Notes: generated by a model from the sequence alone, not told the origin. Counted from the stretch's first letter, positions 10,814-21,100 are shown. The stretch: DNA of 64,000 nucleotides from Prorocentrum cordatum (GCA_963575745.1 CAUYUJ010006557.1:1107001-1171000); one strand, 5' to 3'. Numbers and translations are program-made.

Positions 10814-11665
10814 TCACGTCGGATCGTCTTTGACCGGTTCTCCAAGTGGGCGAAATGTCTGAAAAGCTATCAACCTATGCGCTTCCGGAACTTGGCGTCG
10901 GAAGATGCCTTCCTTGATGGGAAAACACCAGCCGTCTGGGGTCGCGATGTTCTTGACTCGACGCACGCGGCGGTGCTCTCCATCAGGGCGCCTGGCGCAC
11001 GCGGCCGCGTCAATGGCGAGATGGTCGCCGGACCAGCGACCAACAGAACGAATATGGCATCCCATCAACAAGCCTTCTCGCGTTCTCTCATCAATATTTG
11101 CAGCGGGCTCGTCAATGTCGGGAGTGAGGCATGTCCAATAGATGCGAGCACTTAGCCGAACAATGCGCCTCCTGAAAATTTCTCCGGATTGAACTTCGCG
11201 CGACGCGTAATCTCCGCGGGCTTCTCGCGCGGCCGCAACTCCGCGGCGGGGAGTAGCGGTGAAATTACGGCCACAACACCAACCCTGCATAGCCCCTCTC
11301 CGCCATTCATGACACGAGCCAGGGTTATGGAGCATCGCGCGGGCGCCCTGCATAACTGACTTCACAGCGCGCTCGGCCATTCCATCGGCGCGCGGCTGGC
11401 GTGGCGCGCCGGTGTCGCGCCGCCATCCCAAGAGACGGCGTGCCTTCTGCAGCTCGCCAGAGTCGACCGTGTAGATGCGATTGACCCCGTCATTGGGGCG
11501 AGAAGCCATAGTAGTCTCGGCGTCCTTGTGCCTCGGTGGGCAAGCCATGATGGCGCCAGTGAGCTTGTCTAGTACAACTAAGGCATGCTCGACGCCACAC
11601 TTGCCAGCGGCATCATCTGCAGTGCGGACTTGGTGGTCGGCAGTCAGAGCCTCGCCGAATTGCTC
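10814..11665 (-). pseudogene. copia integrase catalytic core and C-terminal part
   Basis: From about 11659 the frame reads QFGEALTADHQV (first catalytic Asp, residue 125 of the 398-codon frame), ALVVLDKLTGAIMACP, then YTVDSGELQKA (second Asp, residue 183) and QPRADGMAERAVKSVM (Glu at residue 213), which is the D,D-35-E triad in copia context (Q.NGVAERAV). The spacing from the second Asp to Glu is 30 residues, shorter than 35, suggesting small deletions. The tail DERTREGLLMGCHIRSVGRW matches the KT..GVFLGY......W region. The core would insert the cDNA into host DNA. The 117 codons before the core are Arg-rich and out of frame with the zinc region. Confidence 0.88.
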
Positions 11666-11699
11666 GAGCACGAAAGCTTCGCATTGGGCGTCTGCCTCG

Positions 11700-12335
11700 G
11701 TGGGCTGCGATTGCGGGCTGGGTGCGTCGCTACGTCGGCACGACGCGCTGTGCCAAGATGCGCGCGCGTGCTCCACAATCCGGGCGCTTCGGGCTGTGAG
11801 TGATGCAGTGCGCAAGGTCGACGGGTGGCCGAGGTCGGCCTGGCCGCGTCGGATCGCGCGCTGGCGGCGTAGACGCGGGCGCGCCCGCCTTCGCTGAGGC
11901 GCGGAGCGTCTTGTCGCTCGCCGGCGGCGCAGCCGCGGGTGCGCCCGCTGGCGCAATGGCATCATCCACGCAGCACCTGCACATGTACGGGTACTGTTCA
12001 TCATGTCCATCCCGTCGCACTCGTCCTGGACATCGTGATGCTTGCGGTGGGTCCACGCCTGAGGCTGCCGTTGAAGTCGAGTTCTGGGATGCGGTCATTG
12101 ACAATAACCCTGTAACGTTGACCATGTGAGCCCTGCAATAACCCAATTGTGGATCCCCGATTTGTCGGAAGCCGTCGTCTTGCACCAGTTGTCCCACTGA
12201 TAGTTCCGAGGGGCAGTCGCCCAGCGCAAGAGCGGAGCTGGATAGCCCAGTGAGCGGCAGCTGCATGTGGATGCGCTCATTGACGATCCTGTCGCCATTG
12301 GCTGTTTCGAGTATGCGTTCGCGCCCACGGTTCAC
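11700..12335 (-). pseudogene. copia pre-integrase and zinc-binding region
   Basis: The frame contains ANGDRIVNERIHMQLPL and later SELSVGQLVQDDGF, the segment after the protease that usually reads TANG......V..A.VL.DTP.VLSVG..C...GY in these elements. Its last 25 codons read DLAHCITHSPKRPDCGARAR, the counterpart of the integrase H..TH.P.....C..C motif; the final Cys is replaced by Arg. A stop follows, and the catalytic core continues in another frame. Confidence 0.8.
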
Positions 12336-12344
12336 ATCAGCAGT

Positions 12345-12791
12345 TCACTGCAGTGAAAGACCGGCCTTATCTTGGACGTGGTGAGCAGGGCCGCTGTCCA
12401 AGATCCACGTCCGCGACGTCGTCGCAGTGGACCGCGTCGCAGCGGTAGATTCGGTCGCGGGCGCTGCCGCCGACGCTGTGCCGATTGGTGCTGGTATCAC
12501 GGGAGCCGTAATAAGTCTGGTCGGCATCGTGAAGTCGTCGCGCCGTCGTCGAGCCTCGGCCCGGCAGTCGCGGCGCGCCTGGGCGCTGCCCTCCAAACGC
12601 CTGTCGGGCAACGGGTCGGGTATATCAACAGGGCCACCTTGGTTGACATTGGCCTCTCTTGACTTCCAAAGGCGCCGCTGATGGACAACGGTGGTGATGG
12701 CGTCAATGTTGTCGAGGTCGAACCACAAATGCCGCGGTGGTTCGGCGGTGGCGCGCGTAGATACGGCCACCAATGTCCTCTCGCGAATCAC
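12345..12791 (-). pseudogene. copia aspartic protease region
   Basis: The last 20 codons read RTWILDSGPAHHVQDKAGL. WILDSG.(A/S)HH(V/I) is the copia protease active-site block, here at about 12360-12415. Upstream residues are Ala/Thr-rich (SAAAPATESTAATRSTATTS) and look like linker. The protease would cut the Gag-Pol precursor. The frame ends at 12345 and the pre-integrase segment starts in a neighbouring frame 10 bp on, so at least one frameshift separates them. Confidence 0.82.
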
Positions 12792-14412
12792 GCGCGCCCG
12801 GTCTAGTCGCGGGCCACGTCGCGGCGCCGCTGCTGCAGGCGCGGGGCGCCTGTGGCGCGTCGAGGGCGACCGTTCGCCGCTGCTGCTGCTGCGGCCGCCG
12901 CTCCGCGAAGGAGAGCGGGATCACTGCGCGCGCCGCCCGCGGCCTCCCGGGCTCCGTGAGCACTGGCGCCCCCCGCGCGAGGGGCGTCGATTGCCCCCCG
13001 CGCGTCCGGGGGTGGACGTCCTGTCGCGGCCGCCCTGACTGCAGGCGCGGCTAGGGATTCTCTCAGGGGCCTCGGTGCCAGACGCAACGTGGGCGCGGCA
13101 CCGCCCCCGTGTCTGCGCGCGTTCGGCGGGGCCCGCGGATGGCCCCGAATGATATCCCGACGTCGCATTTCCATCGTCGGCAAGACTGGCGCAAACCTGA
13201 AGCTTCCGCCCTGGAGCACGCGCAAGCAATCCGCGGCTTGCTGATATGAGCCAACCACGCGGCTCTCGCCGCAGGCACTGACATGGCGACTCAGCGCCAG
13301 GAGGTTTTCGTCTCTAGAAATACGCCAATATTCGGTGCACCGGGTTTGGTGGGTGTCTACGTCGCTGTCTTGAAACATGCGTTATATTGTTGCTCGGGTG
13401 TGCAATTTTCTGGGGTGTTTACTTCGTTCGGGCGGGTGTACATCATGCTATTTGTCGCTTTTTATATGCGCCTGCTGTCCCGAGGAAAAACCAAACGTCT
13501 TTTGAAAATGCCGCGGAGTCGCGAGGGCCGCTCCCGAGCACGAGCATCATCGATGCTGGCGGCGGCCTGTATGGCCGCGCGCAGTCGGCAGGCTCGCTGG
13601 GCCCCCGCGAAGGCGGCCTCCGCGAAGAGTCGGCAACTCGTCCAAGACGCCCCCAGCGACCCCCCGAAGTCGGCGCATTTGGGCCCCGAGATAAATTTCC
13701 ATTCACGAATAATGAAAATAGATTGGCATCTGCATTGCGGGGTGGGCGTCGTAATCTTGCCCCCGAAAAAGAGCTGCATCTCGCCGCGTGAGTCCAACCG
13801 GTCTCCTCGCGTGCAAGTGCCGCGTCTTGCGACGGAGAAACAAAAGTTCTCGGCGCCTCCGTCTCAGGGCGGCCGTCGCGCGCCTCGCCCCGCGGAGGGC
13901 CGTGGCTCGCGGGCGCCCGCGCCGGCCTGAGACGCGCGCCCGCGAAGTCGCGGCGTGACACGGTTGCCGGAGCCAACGCGCAACAGTTTGCACCGTTCGC
14001 CGTTTTTGCAACGGCCTGCCTCGCATGCCGCGCACGCGGCCAATTGGCGGAAAGTCGTCTCGTTCTTGAGGTCGCGCCGTTTCCGTTCGAGTCGGCGCGC
14101 GTCGACGTCGGCCAAAACGCGCGCGCGAAGCCAATCGTGCGCGCGATTGGGGTCGCCCGCCCATCTCGTTGCAGCCCCGTGCGTCTCGCTTCATTCATGG
14201 GCGTCTGCGGGTCCGAGCTTAGAACGATGACTCGAGCGTCTTCGCGTCTGGTGGATGGGGGCATTCCAGGTAAATTGCCCTGTCCACGAGAAACCGTTGG
14301 AAATCGTCGCCCCGCGTGCGAATAAATTGGAGACGTTCGAGGTCGCGCGTGGCGTCGTCGACGTCCGTGACCTTGTAGGATTGTAAGATAGCCCACTAAG
14401 TATGCCTACCTT
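12792..14412 (-). other. Unassigned Gag-side region of the copia element
   Basis: Between the protease and the coiled-coil frames. Minus frames at 12803-13378, 13443-14396 and 13703-14194 are open but compositionally Arg/Ala/Pro-rich. One short stretch in the 13864-14115 frame (CAACEAGRCKNGERC) is Cys-rich and could be a relic of a Gag zinc knuckle, though the CX2CX4HX4C spacing is not met. Confidence 0.35.
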
Positions 14413-15971
14413 TCAGCCTGCGACCGCCTTGCCCCCGAGCTCGAGGTTCTTCGCGCGGTCGCGGGGCGCGGTATTGAGAACAGCCAAAAGTCCAGCGGCG
14501 AGATTGCAATCGATGCTCACGAGGTCGCCACTGCGTTGAAGGTCCTCAAATGTAGTATCAGGGTGTTCAGCAACACGGAGCAAAGTGCAAGCCGCGGCAG
14601 GACGACCGGGCGCGCCGCCGAAGCTTTCCCTGGCCATGTGCTGCCACTCTTGTAACTGAGCAATAAATGGCATTTGAGGAATGCGAGCGGCATCTGGTTC
14701 CTTGATCGGGGTGGCACCACCAGGAGAGTACTGTGGATAGATCATGCGATGGAATCGGCGGTGTCGGCGAGGGTGCACGCGCGGGAGAAACGCGACGCGT
14801 TTGCCTTGAGGCTGCTGCAGAGGCAGCTCCTGGTGACGTTCGTCGCGCTTGTCCTGCGCGGATGTTCCCATCGGCGAGGGTTGGGGCGCTGTCGGGTAGG
14901 TTCTGGAAATCGCGGCGGGGCGTGGATCTGGGCGTCGCGCGCGCGGGCCTTCAAGGTGGCTTCGGTTGATGCGATGTCGCCATGCAGAAACTCAACGCTC
15001 TGTCGCAGGCCCCGTGCCTCGTCGTTGGCGTAGCAGGTTCGCTGGGAGCGTCGCTCCAGCCGATCCTCTAAGTCCTGGATTCGTAGGTGGCGTGCTTCGC
15101 GCCCTTGCTCCAAACCTGTAAACGCTTCCTCGGCCCGCGCTTTTTCAGCGTCTCCTTCGCGGGAGATCTGGGTGAATCGCAGCTGCGCGTGGACCGCCGC
15201 CCCCCTGACCTCGGCCATCTCGGCGGCGATGGGGGCGAAATCGCAAACCGAAGTCGGGGTGCCCAGCTGCGCGCTCTGGGCCCGTACAAGATGCACCTCA
15301 GCCAGCGCAGCCTGTAGATCAGGCAACTGCAGCTCGACCGTGGAGACTCGGTTCTCAGGTGCTGGCACGCGCCCTTCGGAAACATCAAAACGTCGAGCAC
15401 TATATATCTCGGCATCACGCTAATTGCCGCGCAATTCGGCCGTGGTTGTGGCATTTTGTGAGTGTAGGTCGGCAGGGGTCACATCAATGTGATCCGCAAG
15501 CCCGCGCACCTCAGTGGCTGGAACCTGCCGCGCTGCGACGAGCTCATCGCGCAGTGTCCTGACAGCAGCAGTGCCCGCACCCCTGACGCGCAAGAGTTGG
15601 GTTTCCACTGCGAGGAGGATTGCAGTGGGGTCGGAACCTCGGCGTGACTCCACACGATCGACTTGATACTGGCCCTGGGCGAGGATGGATCCACCCTCAG
15701 CGATCCGAGCATCGACTAGGGCAAGGGCGTTGTGGAGCTCTTGCCTCAAGGTTGCTGTCTGCGCAGCAAGACCGGACAACTAGTGGGTCGCGCAAGCTTC
15801 AACCTGGTCTCTAAGCTCTGCCAAATCACTGGCAGAAGGCGACGCTTGCGGCGTGCTGTCGCGCCTCAGGGAACTCTGCCGTGAGCGTCTCTGCAAGGGG
15901 CTGCGGCTTGTCCCTATTTTGAGAATGGAGACGATGCCGCTAGGGTTTTTTTCGCTGTGTGGTCCGTCCAC
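14413..15971 (-). pseudogene. Gag-like coiled-coil region, broken
   Basis: Three minus-strand frames follow each other. 15780-15971 ends in an in-frame stop directly before 15420-15779; together they read ASDLAELRDQVEACATH, stop, then LSGLAAQTATLRQELHNAL. 14742-15368 continues with heptad-like helices (VHAQLRFTQISREGDAEKAR, IQDLEDRLERRSQRT), and 14413-14871 carries MPFIAQLQEWQHMARES and a helical end. The position 5' of the protease and the coiled-coil character fit a Gag precursor. There is one stop and at least two frameshifts. A host coiled-coil pseudogene is a less likely alternative. Confidence 0.55.
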
Positions 15972-16524
15972 TTGACTCGCATATGTTCTGACGCAGGGGC
16001 CGCACTGCGACTAATGAGACGTCGTGCGCCCCAACGGCGGCGCAGCGCGCGCTCTGAGGAGACGTTTCGTTGGCGCCACCACCGCGGGTGTTCCCAGCGG
16101 CGAAGGTTGGTGGAAGAGGCGGGGCGAATCCAGCGGTGTCTCCGGGGGCAACCGCGGGTGTTTCCACCGGCGACGTCTCTGAACTGGTGGCGCCTGGTAA
16201 CGAGGGGGTCAACTGCACGCTATGTCCAAAACCTGGGGTGTAAAGAGGGCGCCGGCGCGGGAGGCCGAAAAGAGTCCATAACTGGTTCAAGTTCCGCCTC
16301 AAGTCAAGCGTCGGGGCTGCGTTCTCCTGGGAGGGGGGACTGCGGCTTCATAGTGTGTCCCAATGACCTTTCCGTGGTGTCGTGATGCCCACGCGCCGTC
16401 GAAGAGCCAGCAGGCCTAGAGGCACTGGTCCTCGTGGGGTCCCGAACCATGCGGCCGGCTCAAAGACGGCGCGGGGTGCCACAACGCAAAGCGAAATATA
16501 ATACGCTCATAACCTGTGTATGGA
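15972..16524 (-). other. Probable 5' part of the copia Gag frame or leader
   Basis: A minus frame at 15940-16302 gives Pro/Thr/Gly-rich sequence (TPAVAPGDTAGFAPPLPPTF) that could be a disordered Gag N-terminus. The remaining 220 bp up to the direct repeat show no feature. In an LTR element this is where the primer-binding site would be; I cannot identify one. Confidence 0.3.
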
Positions 16525-16740
16525 GGTTAACGACAGAAGTGTCGAACTTACTCAAATATCCGTTGGTACAGGGCGAATACGAGAAAGGGACAAATCCCGG
16601 TTCCCATGCGCCGCGGGGAGCGGCGCGAGTCCTGTCTGATAGGACTGTCCAGCGTCCAAAAACTGAGCCGAGACGGTAGCAGGATAGATGGATAGAAAGA
16701 TGATATGAGCGGACTTCACACACATCTCCCACCTAGATGA
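16525..16740 (+). repeat. Direct repeat, right copy (candidate LTR)
   Basis: Second copy of the segment at 4421-4640, same orientation and immediately 5' of the Gag-like region as transcribed. Shared words include TCCCATGCGCC, GGAGCGGCGCGAGTCCTGTC and GAGACGGTAGCAGGATAGAT. Beyond GAGCGGACTTCACACAC the copies diverge. Confidence 0.6.
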
Positions 16741-17034
16741 AGAAACAACTGCATGAACAAAACATTTGTGAGGTCCGCGCGGATTTCTCGGATCTGCGAT
16801 GGGCCCTCCGGCGCCGCCCATGGTGCGCCCCGTGCATCAATGTCGGGGCCCCGGCGCCGATCCAAGAGATCCGCGCGGATCTCCGAAAGTAATCATTATT
16901 CAGTTGTTCCTGCTTCGACACCCCCCCCCCCACCCACACTCTCCTCCCTCACACCCCTTCCCCGTCCCTCGCTCCACCCCTCCCTCACGCTCCCCTCCCT
17001 CCCTCCCCCCTTCTCCCACCTCTCCCACCCACTG
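16741..17034. other. Short CCGCGCGGAT repeats and a C/T tract
   Basis: GTCCGCGCGGATTTCTCGG (about 16772) and ATCCGCGCGGATCTCCGAAAG (about 16868) form a diverged direct repeat around a GGCGCC-rich centre. From 16920 to 17030 the sequence is almost pure C/T (CTCCCTC words). No gene. Confidence 0.5.
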
Positions 17035-17334
17035 GAGGTTCGGAGGCTCGCTGTGACTTGGGGCCATGTTGTTCTCAACTCTCGTGCTGATGGGCTGGTT
17101 GAGTAGAGAGCCCTTCTGACCCAGGTCCCTGCTGACGTCGATCGTTACAATAACGAACTGGTGCCCCAAACGTGCACGATCATGAAGCGCAATGGTGCTA
17201 CCAGTCTTGAGTGTGTTTCGCTCCGAGCAGATCCCAACCGTCGCCTGGCCAAACATCCCTCGGACTAAGTCATTTGTCGATGGCGCTGTATAGGACCTGA
17301 CGTCAAGAACACTTCGCACTCCTGAAGTGCACAT
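17035..17334 (-). CDS. Hypothetical protein exon
   Basis: The frame starts with ATG at 17334 (MCTSGVRSVLDVRSY) and gives about 100 residues of ordinary composition, including LVRGMFGQATVGICSERN and LGHQFVIVTIDVSRDLG. It then runs into the C/T tract, where the frame becomes Gly/Glu-rich, which cannot be original coding. A splice donor (GAGGTGGG on the minus strand) is available near the boundary, so this may be a first exon. No recognised domain; short enough to be a chance frame. Confidence 0.3.
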
Positions 17335-17809
17335 AGTAATCGTTGGGCCCGCGCCCTGTGCCGTGGCGAGGTAAGCGATTCAGTTTCCTCCATTCGCGCC
17401 CGTCTCTGCTGAACTTGTCTTGCCGTGGGAGGGGGCGGGACTGGGTTAGAGTTTTTCGCATGCTCCCCAGGCGCAGCGACAGTCTTTGGCGCTCTATCCC
17501 ACTTGTTCCGCTGCCGACCAGGGCCTTTTTTGAATCCCACCATCCCTCTGGGCGTATGTGGTCAAGGGCGTTTCCTCTTCCAACCCCCTTCCTTCGCCTG
17601 CGGGGAGGGGTGTACCACTGCTCCCTATAAATGAACACCCCCTCCCCCTGGCGACGGGTAGCCAACCAGAAACCACGAGGGCCCTCCCACCATCCCTTGA
17701 AACAACAAACCATGCAAAACACACTCTGCCTCCAAATTCGGAGCATGCGCAGCCAACCCGATGCGGCGTCCCCCCACCATCCCTGTCAACAGACAATGCT
17801 GAGTACAGT
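17335..17809. other. No recognised gene
   Basis: Mixed sequence with open frames on both strands (17303-17746 minus, 17558 onward plus) but no motif. The plus-strand frame becomes a Gly/Arg run because it enters the GGC tract. Confidence 0.4.
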
Positions 17810-18105
17810 TGGCGTCGGCGGCGGCGGGTGCGGCTGCGGCGGCGGCGGCGGCGGGGACGGCGGCGGCGGCGGCGGCGGCGGAGGCGGCGGCGGCGGCGGC
17901 GGCGGTGGCGGCAGCGGCTGTGGCGGCAGCGGCGATTTGGCAGCGGGGGCGGCGGCGGCGGCAGCGGCGGCGGCGGCGGCGGCGCGGCGGGCGGCGCGGC
18001 GGCGGCGGCGACGGCGGCGGCGGCGGCGGCGGCGGCGCGGCGGCGGCGGCGGGCAGCGGCGGCGGCGGCGGCGGCGGCGGTTGCGGCGGCGGCGGTGGAT
18101 TGGCC
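17810..18105. repeat. (GGC)n tract
   Basis: About 300 bp of GGC/GCG trinucleotides with few interruptions; poly-Gly, poly-Ala and poly-Arg in the three plus frames. Strong potential for secondary structure. Confidence 0.97.
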
Positions 18106-18129
18106 CCCAGTAGCTGCCCATCCGAAGAC

Positions 18130-18490
18130 GACTGCTGAATATGCTGAGGCTCGGGCCAGACTTGGGTGCTACGTATGTGTTGGGAGGGCGGGTAGGAGTG
18201 AGCGAGACGGCTTGCGGGCGGGGAGGGAGTCTTGACCCCTCACCCTGCCCCCTCCCCTGGACCTGCACGGGGGAGGCCGCGACGCGTTGGAGCGTCCAAT
18301 ATGGCCCGAGATGACTCCAAGAGCGCCTGGGAAGGTCCAAGATGACCTCCAAGGTGGCTCAAGATACCCCAAAATGCCTCAATATGGCTCCCAAAATGGT
18401 CCAAGAGGTCCCAAGACCGCTGCAAGGCAGCTCCAAGTGGCCAAAGAGCTCCCCCAGGAGGCCCCGAAGAAGGCAACATCCTTCAAAAAC
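18130..18490 (+). repeat. Long dispersed repeat: head plus CCAAGA body
   Basis: The head contains TTGGGAGGGCGGGTAGGAG, GTGAGCGAGACGGC, CCCCTCCCCTGGAC and GTTGGAGCGTCCAATATGGC, followed by CCAAGATGACCTCCAAGG-type words. The same order is found inverted at 26796-27160, showing that the GGCC/CCAAGA repeat belongs to a longer element with a defined head. Confidence 0.65.
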
Positions 18491-18497
18491 ATAGTAA

Positions 18498-18650
18498 ATT
18501 ATCCCGGCAAAGCAACCTAACAGCGATGTGTAGAAGCATATATGAAAGCATTCCCCTTAAGATTCAGACGAAAATCCAGTTGTAGAATTCTGCTGTTCTC
18601 GCAGTCGTAGTCGCATTCGCGATGACTGTCGCAGCGGCAACGGCAGTCGC
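18498..18650 (+). repeat. Composite block leader, copy 1
   Basis: Begins AAATTATCCCGGCAAAGCAA, then AGCGATGTGTAGAAGCATA, CATTCCCCTTAAGATTC and ATCCAGTTGTAGAATTC. The same order recurs at 23175-23290 (without the first words), and the first part at 20362-20400. It leads directly into a CAGCCT array in copies 1 and 3. Confidence 0.8.
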
Positions 18651-18654
18651 AGTC

Positions 18655-18985
18655 ACAGCCTCAGCCTCAGCCTGCCTCAGCCTCAGCCTGCCTCAGCCTC
18701 AGCCTGCCTCAGCCTCAGCCTCAGCCTGCTTCAGCCTCAGCCTCAGCCTCAGCTGCCTTCAGCCTCGGCCTCAGCCTCAGCCTGCCTCAGCCTCAGCCTG
18801 CATCAGCCTCAGCCTCAGCCTCAGCCTGCCTCAGCATCAGCCTGCTTCAGCCTCAGCCTCAGCCTGCCTCAGCCTCAGCCTCAGTCTGCTTCAGCCTCAG
18901 CCTCAGTCTGCCTTCAGCCTCGGCCTCAGCCTCAGCCTGCCTCAGCCTCAGCCTGCCTCGGCCGCAGCATCAGCCTGCCTCAGCA
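18655..18985. repeat. (CAGCCT)n hexamer array 1
   Basis: Near-perfect CAGCCT repeats broken by TGC insertions (CAGCCTGCCTCAGCCT). Open in all plus frames as Gln-Pro, Ser-Ala or Leu-Ser runs. I treat it as non-coding satellite. Confidence 0.95.
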
Positions 18986-18999
18986 TTCAAAATGTGGCC

Positions 19000-19485
19000 C
19001 AGGAATGGAGTTCTGGGAACTAGAAGAACACGAAGTGGCCTACAGTTGGCTCCGGGCATTCAAAATCATACCCAGGAATGGAGTTCTGGGAACTTGAAGA
19101 GCACGAAGTAGCCTACAGTTGGCTCCGGGCATACAAAATGTGGCCCGGGAATGGAGTTCTGGGAATCGAAGAGCACGAAGTGGCCTACAGTTGGCTCCGG
19201 GCATTCAAAATGTGGCCCGGGAATGGAGTTCTGGGAATCGAAGAAGCACGAAGTGGCCTACAGTTGGCTCCGGGCATTCAAAATGTGGCCCGGGAATGGA
19301 GTTCTGGGGACTCGAAGAGCACGAAGTGGCCTACAGTTGGCTCCGGGCATTCAAAATGTGGCCCGGGAATGGAGTTCTGGGAAGTCGAAGAGCACGAAGT
19401 GGCCTACAGTTGGCTCCGGGCATTCAGAATGTGGCCCGGGAATGGAGTTCTGGGAGGTCGAAGAGCACGAAGTGTTTGACTGTTG
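19000..19485. repeat. 73-bp minisatellite array 1
   Basis: About 6.5 tandem units. The word TACAGTTGGC starts at 19041, 19114, 19186, 19259, 19332 and 19405, giving periods of 73, 72, 73, 73 and 73. Each unit holds GTGGCCTACAGTTGGCTCC and GTGGCCCGGGAATGGAGTTC. Since 73 is not a multiple of three, an open frame cycles through three different peptides. Confidence 0.93.
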
Positions 19486-19572
19486 GCTTAAAACGACTTC
19501 TGCGGCACCCTGTCCGGCACCCGCCCAGACCCCCCTGTGGAGTCATCTGCTGCTCTCTTTTGAAACTACTAG
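19486..19572 (+). repeat. Composite block tail, copy 1
   Basis: GCGGCACCCTGTCCGGCACC, CCCAGACCCCCCTGTGGAG and CATCTGCTGCTCTCTTTTGA follow the 73-bp array here and again at 24697-24772. Confidence 0.8.
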
Positions 19573-19644
19573 AAACCTATCAGTCTTCGCTGTTAGGTAA
19601 CAAACAATGCGTGTTGCTTTCTCGCCTTTTAGCTTCCGATTGCT

Positions 19645-20070
19645 ATCCGAGGCCTCAAGATGGCTCCGAAATGGGCCAAAAGGTTCCCAGAGAGGCTCAA
19701 GGGAGCCCCAGGACGGCCCCAAGAGCGCCCAAGAGCGCTCCCAGAGCGCCCCAAGGGCGCCCCGAGAGGCGACGTTTGGGGCTCCCGAGGGGCAGCGCGA
19801 GTCAATGCTCCCCTCTTGTTTGATCGATGTCCTCCAAGATGGCACCAAACGTGCTCCGAAGGCTCCCAAGAGCAGTCCAGGATACCCCAAGAGGCGCCCA
19901 AGAGACCCCCAGGAGGCGCCAAGAGGCCCCCAAGAGACGCTCCAAGAGGCCCCTGGGACTGCCAAAAGGCCCCCCAGGACGCAAGAGAGGCCCAAGAGAA
20001 CCCCAAGACGGCCCCAAGAGCGCCCGAAAGTGTCCCGAGAACGCTCCAAGAGGGATTCTTCATCTGCTTG
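19645..20070 (+). repeat. GGCC/CCAAGA repeat copy
   Basis: Same word family (AAGAGGCGCCCAAGAGACCC, CCAAGACGGCCCCAAGAGCG). Frames on both strands are open. Confidence 0.7.
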
Positions 20071-20117
20071 CGGCCCACTCCCCGGATTAAAGCAAATCCT
20101 CGGGGAATCGTCTCTGG

Positions 20118-20400
20118 ATGGGCCGGTGGGGTTACTTTTTTGATTCGCGGCCCGCAAGGAAAAGTCCAGAGGGCGGTGTGAACGAGGCTGGGGCACAGCG
20201 CACGGGAAAGCAGAGAATTAACGGCGCAGCACAAGTGCCGGCCGAGGAGGCAACCGCGAAGGCGCCAGCAGAAGCTCGGGCGCCACCGCGCGACTACCAA
20301 CAGCAGCTGAGCGTGTGCCAGCAGCAGAAAATTAACAACGCTGGACATGTGCCAGCAAATTATCCCGGCAAAGCAACCTAACAGCGATGTGTAGAAGCAT
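20118..20400 (+). repeat. Composite block leader, partial copy 2, with upstream segment
   Basis: A plus frame (20118-20381) ends APPRDYQQQLSVCQQQ then PANYPGKAT and a stop. The terminal NYPGKAT-stop and the following AGCGATGTGTAGAAGCATA match 18498-18540. The APPR..Q..LSVCQ part also resembles the frame at about 24805-24860. Here no CAGCCT array follows; the block stops after GAAGCATA. Confidence 0.55.
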
Positions 20401-20452
20401 AGCTGGAGGCATGCAGCAGCAGTAACAGTCACAGTAATAGTAGCAATAAGAA

Positions 20453-20656
20453 ATCAACGCACGGAATTTGAATGGATGTGTGTCCAAACGAGACACTGCT
20501 ATCAACGCACGGAATTTGAATGGATGTGTGTCCAAACAAGACACTGCTATCAACGCACGGAGCTTGAATGGATGTATGTCCAAACGGGACACTGCTATCA
20601 ACGCAAGGAATTTGAATGGATATATGTCCAAACGAGACACTGCTATCAACGCCCGC
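20453..20656 (+). repeat. 48-bp tandem repeat, 4 copies
   Basis: ATCAACGC starts at 20453, 20501, 20549, 20597 and 20645, an exact 48-bp period. The unit contains TTTGAATGGATGTGTGTCC and GAGACACTGCT. As 48 is a multiple of three, the plus frame encodes a 16-residue repeat (NGCVSKRDTAINARNL). Unit differences include both silent and replacement changes. Confidence 0.93.
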
Positions 20657-20830
20657 AGCGCACCCCCTTGTGTTATGTGCGTGTGTGTATGGGTGTGCTG
20701 TGTATGCTGTGTGGTGTGCCATGTTGTTTTGTGATGTGCTGCGGCACTGTGTGTGCGTGCTATGTGCTGCGGCACTGTGTGTGTGCTGTGTGCTGTGCGT
20801 GCTCTGTGCTATACTGTTCATGTCCGCGTT
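20657..20830. repeat. GTGTGC-rich tract
   Basis: TGTGTG/TGCTGTG words with an internal near-duplication of GTGCTGCGGCACTGTGTGTG at about 20735 and 20766. Confidence 0.6.
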
Positions 20831-20919
20831 GATGATCGAAGGGAACAGTGGACGTGGGTGAAGACGAGAATCTGGCATCAATGCATGATTTTTCTGGCAG
20901 GGAGTCACGGCCCAGAAGA

Positions 20920-21100
20920 GTCGAAGTGTCTGCACAGAAGACAGCGCTGCCCCATCAGCACCGACGTGTCTAGAAAAGCTCGAAGTGCATGCGAAGAAAA
21001 CAGTGCTGCCCCATCAGCACAGACGCGTCTAGAAAAGCAACCGCGGGCTGAGAAGCACCGCGGGCTGAGAGGCACTGCGGGCTGAGAAGTACCGCGGGCA
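20920..21100. repeat. 67-bp tandem pair and GGCTGAGAAGCACCG repeats
   Basis: CAGTGCTGCCCCATCAGCAC and TCTAGAAAAGC recur about 67 bp apart. They are followed by four copies of GCGGGCTGAGAAGCACC with small changes (21044-21095). The same motif recurs at about 21853, inside the hypothetical CDS, and at 22727. Confidence 0.75.

Larger units (their letters stand above)
7283..16302 (-). mobile_element. Decayed Ty1/copia-type retrotransposon
   Basis: Reading 16.3 to 7.3 kb on the minus strand, the order is Gag-like coiled coil, protease (WILDSG), pre-integrase segment, integrase zinc-binding region and core, RT, then RNase H ending in VADMMTKRLA. Integrase before RT is the copia arrangement. Individual segments resemble the copia polyproteins that are abundant in dinoflagellates (recalled family knowledge). 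The reading frame is broken many times, the RT catalytic motif is altered and a simple-repeat insertion splits the RT, so the copy cannot encode a working polyprotein. Candidate LTRs lie at 16525-16740 and 4421-4640. Confidence 0.88.

Noticed and set aside
12371-13054. Plus-strand ORFs over the copia protease region
   Set aside because: Shadows; the minus strand carries the recognisable protease and pre-integrase motifs.
19000-19485. CRISPR array
   Set aside because: Units are contiguous 73-bp repeats without unique spacers, in an apparently eukaryotic sequence.
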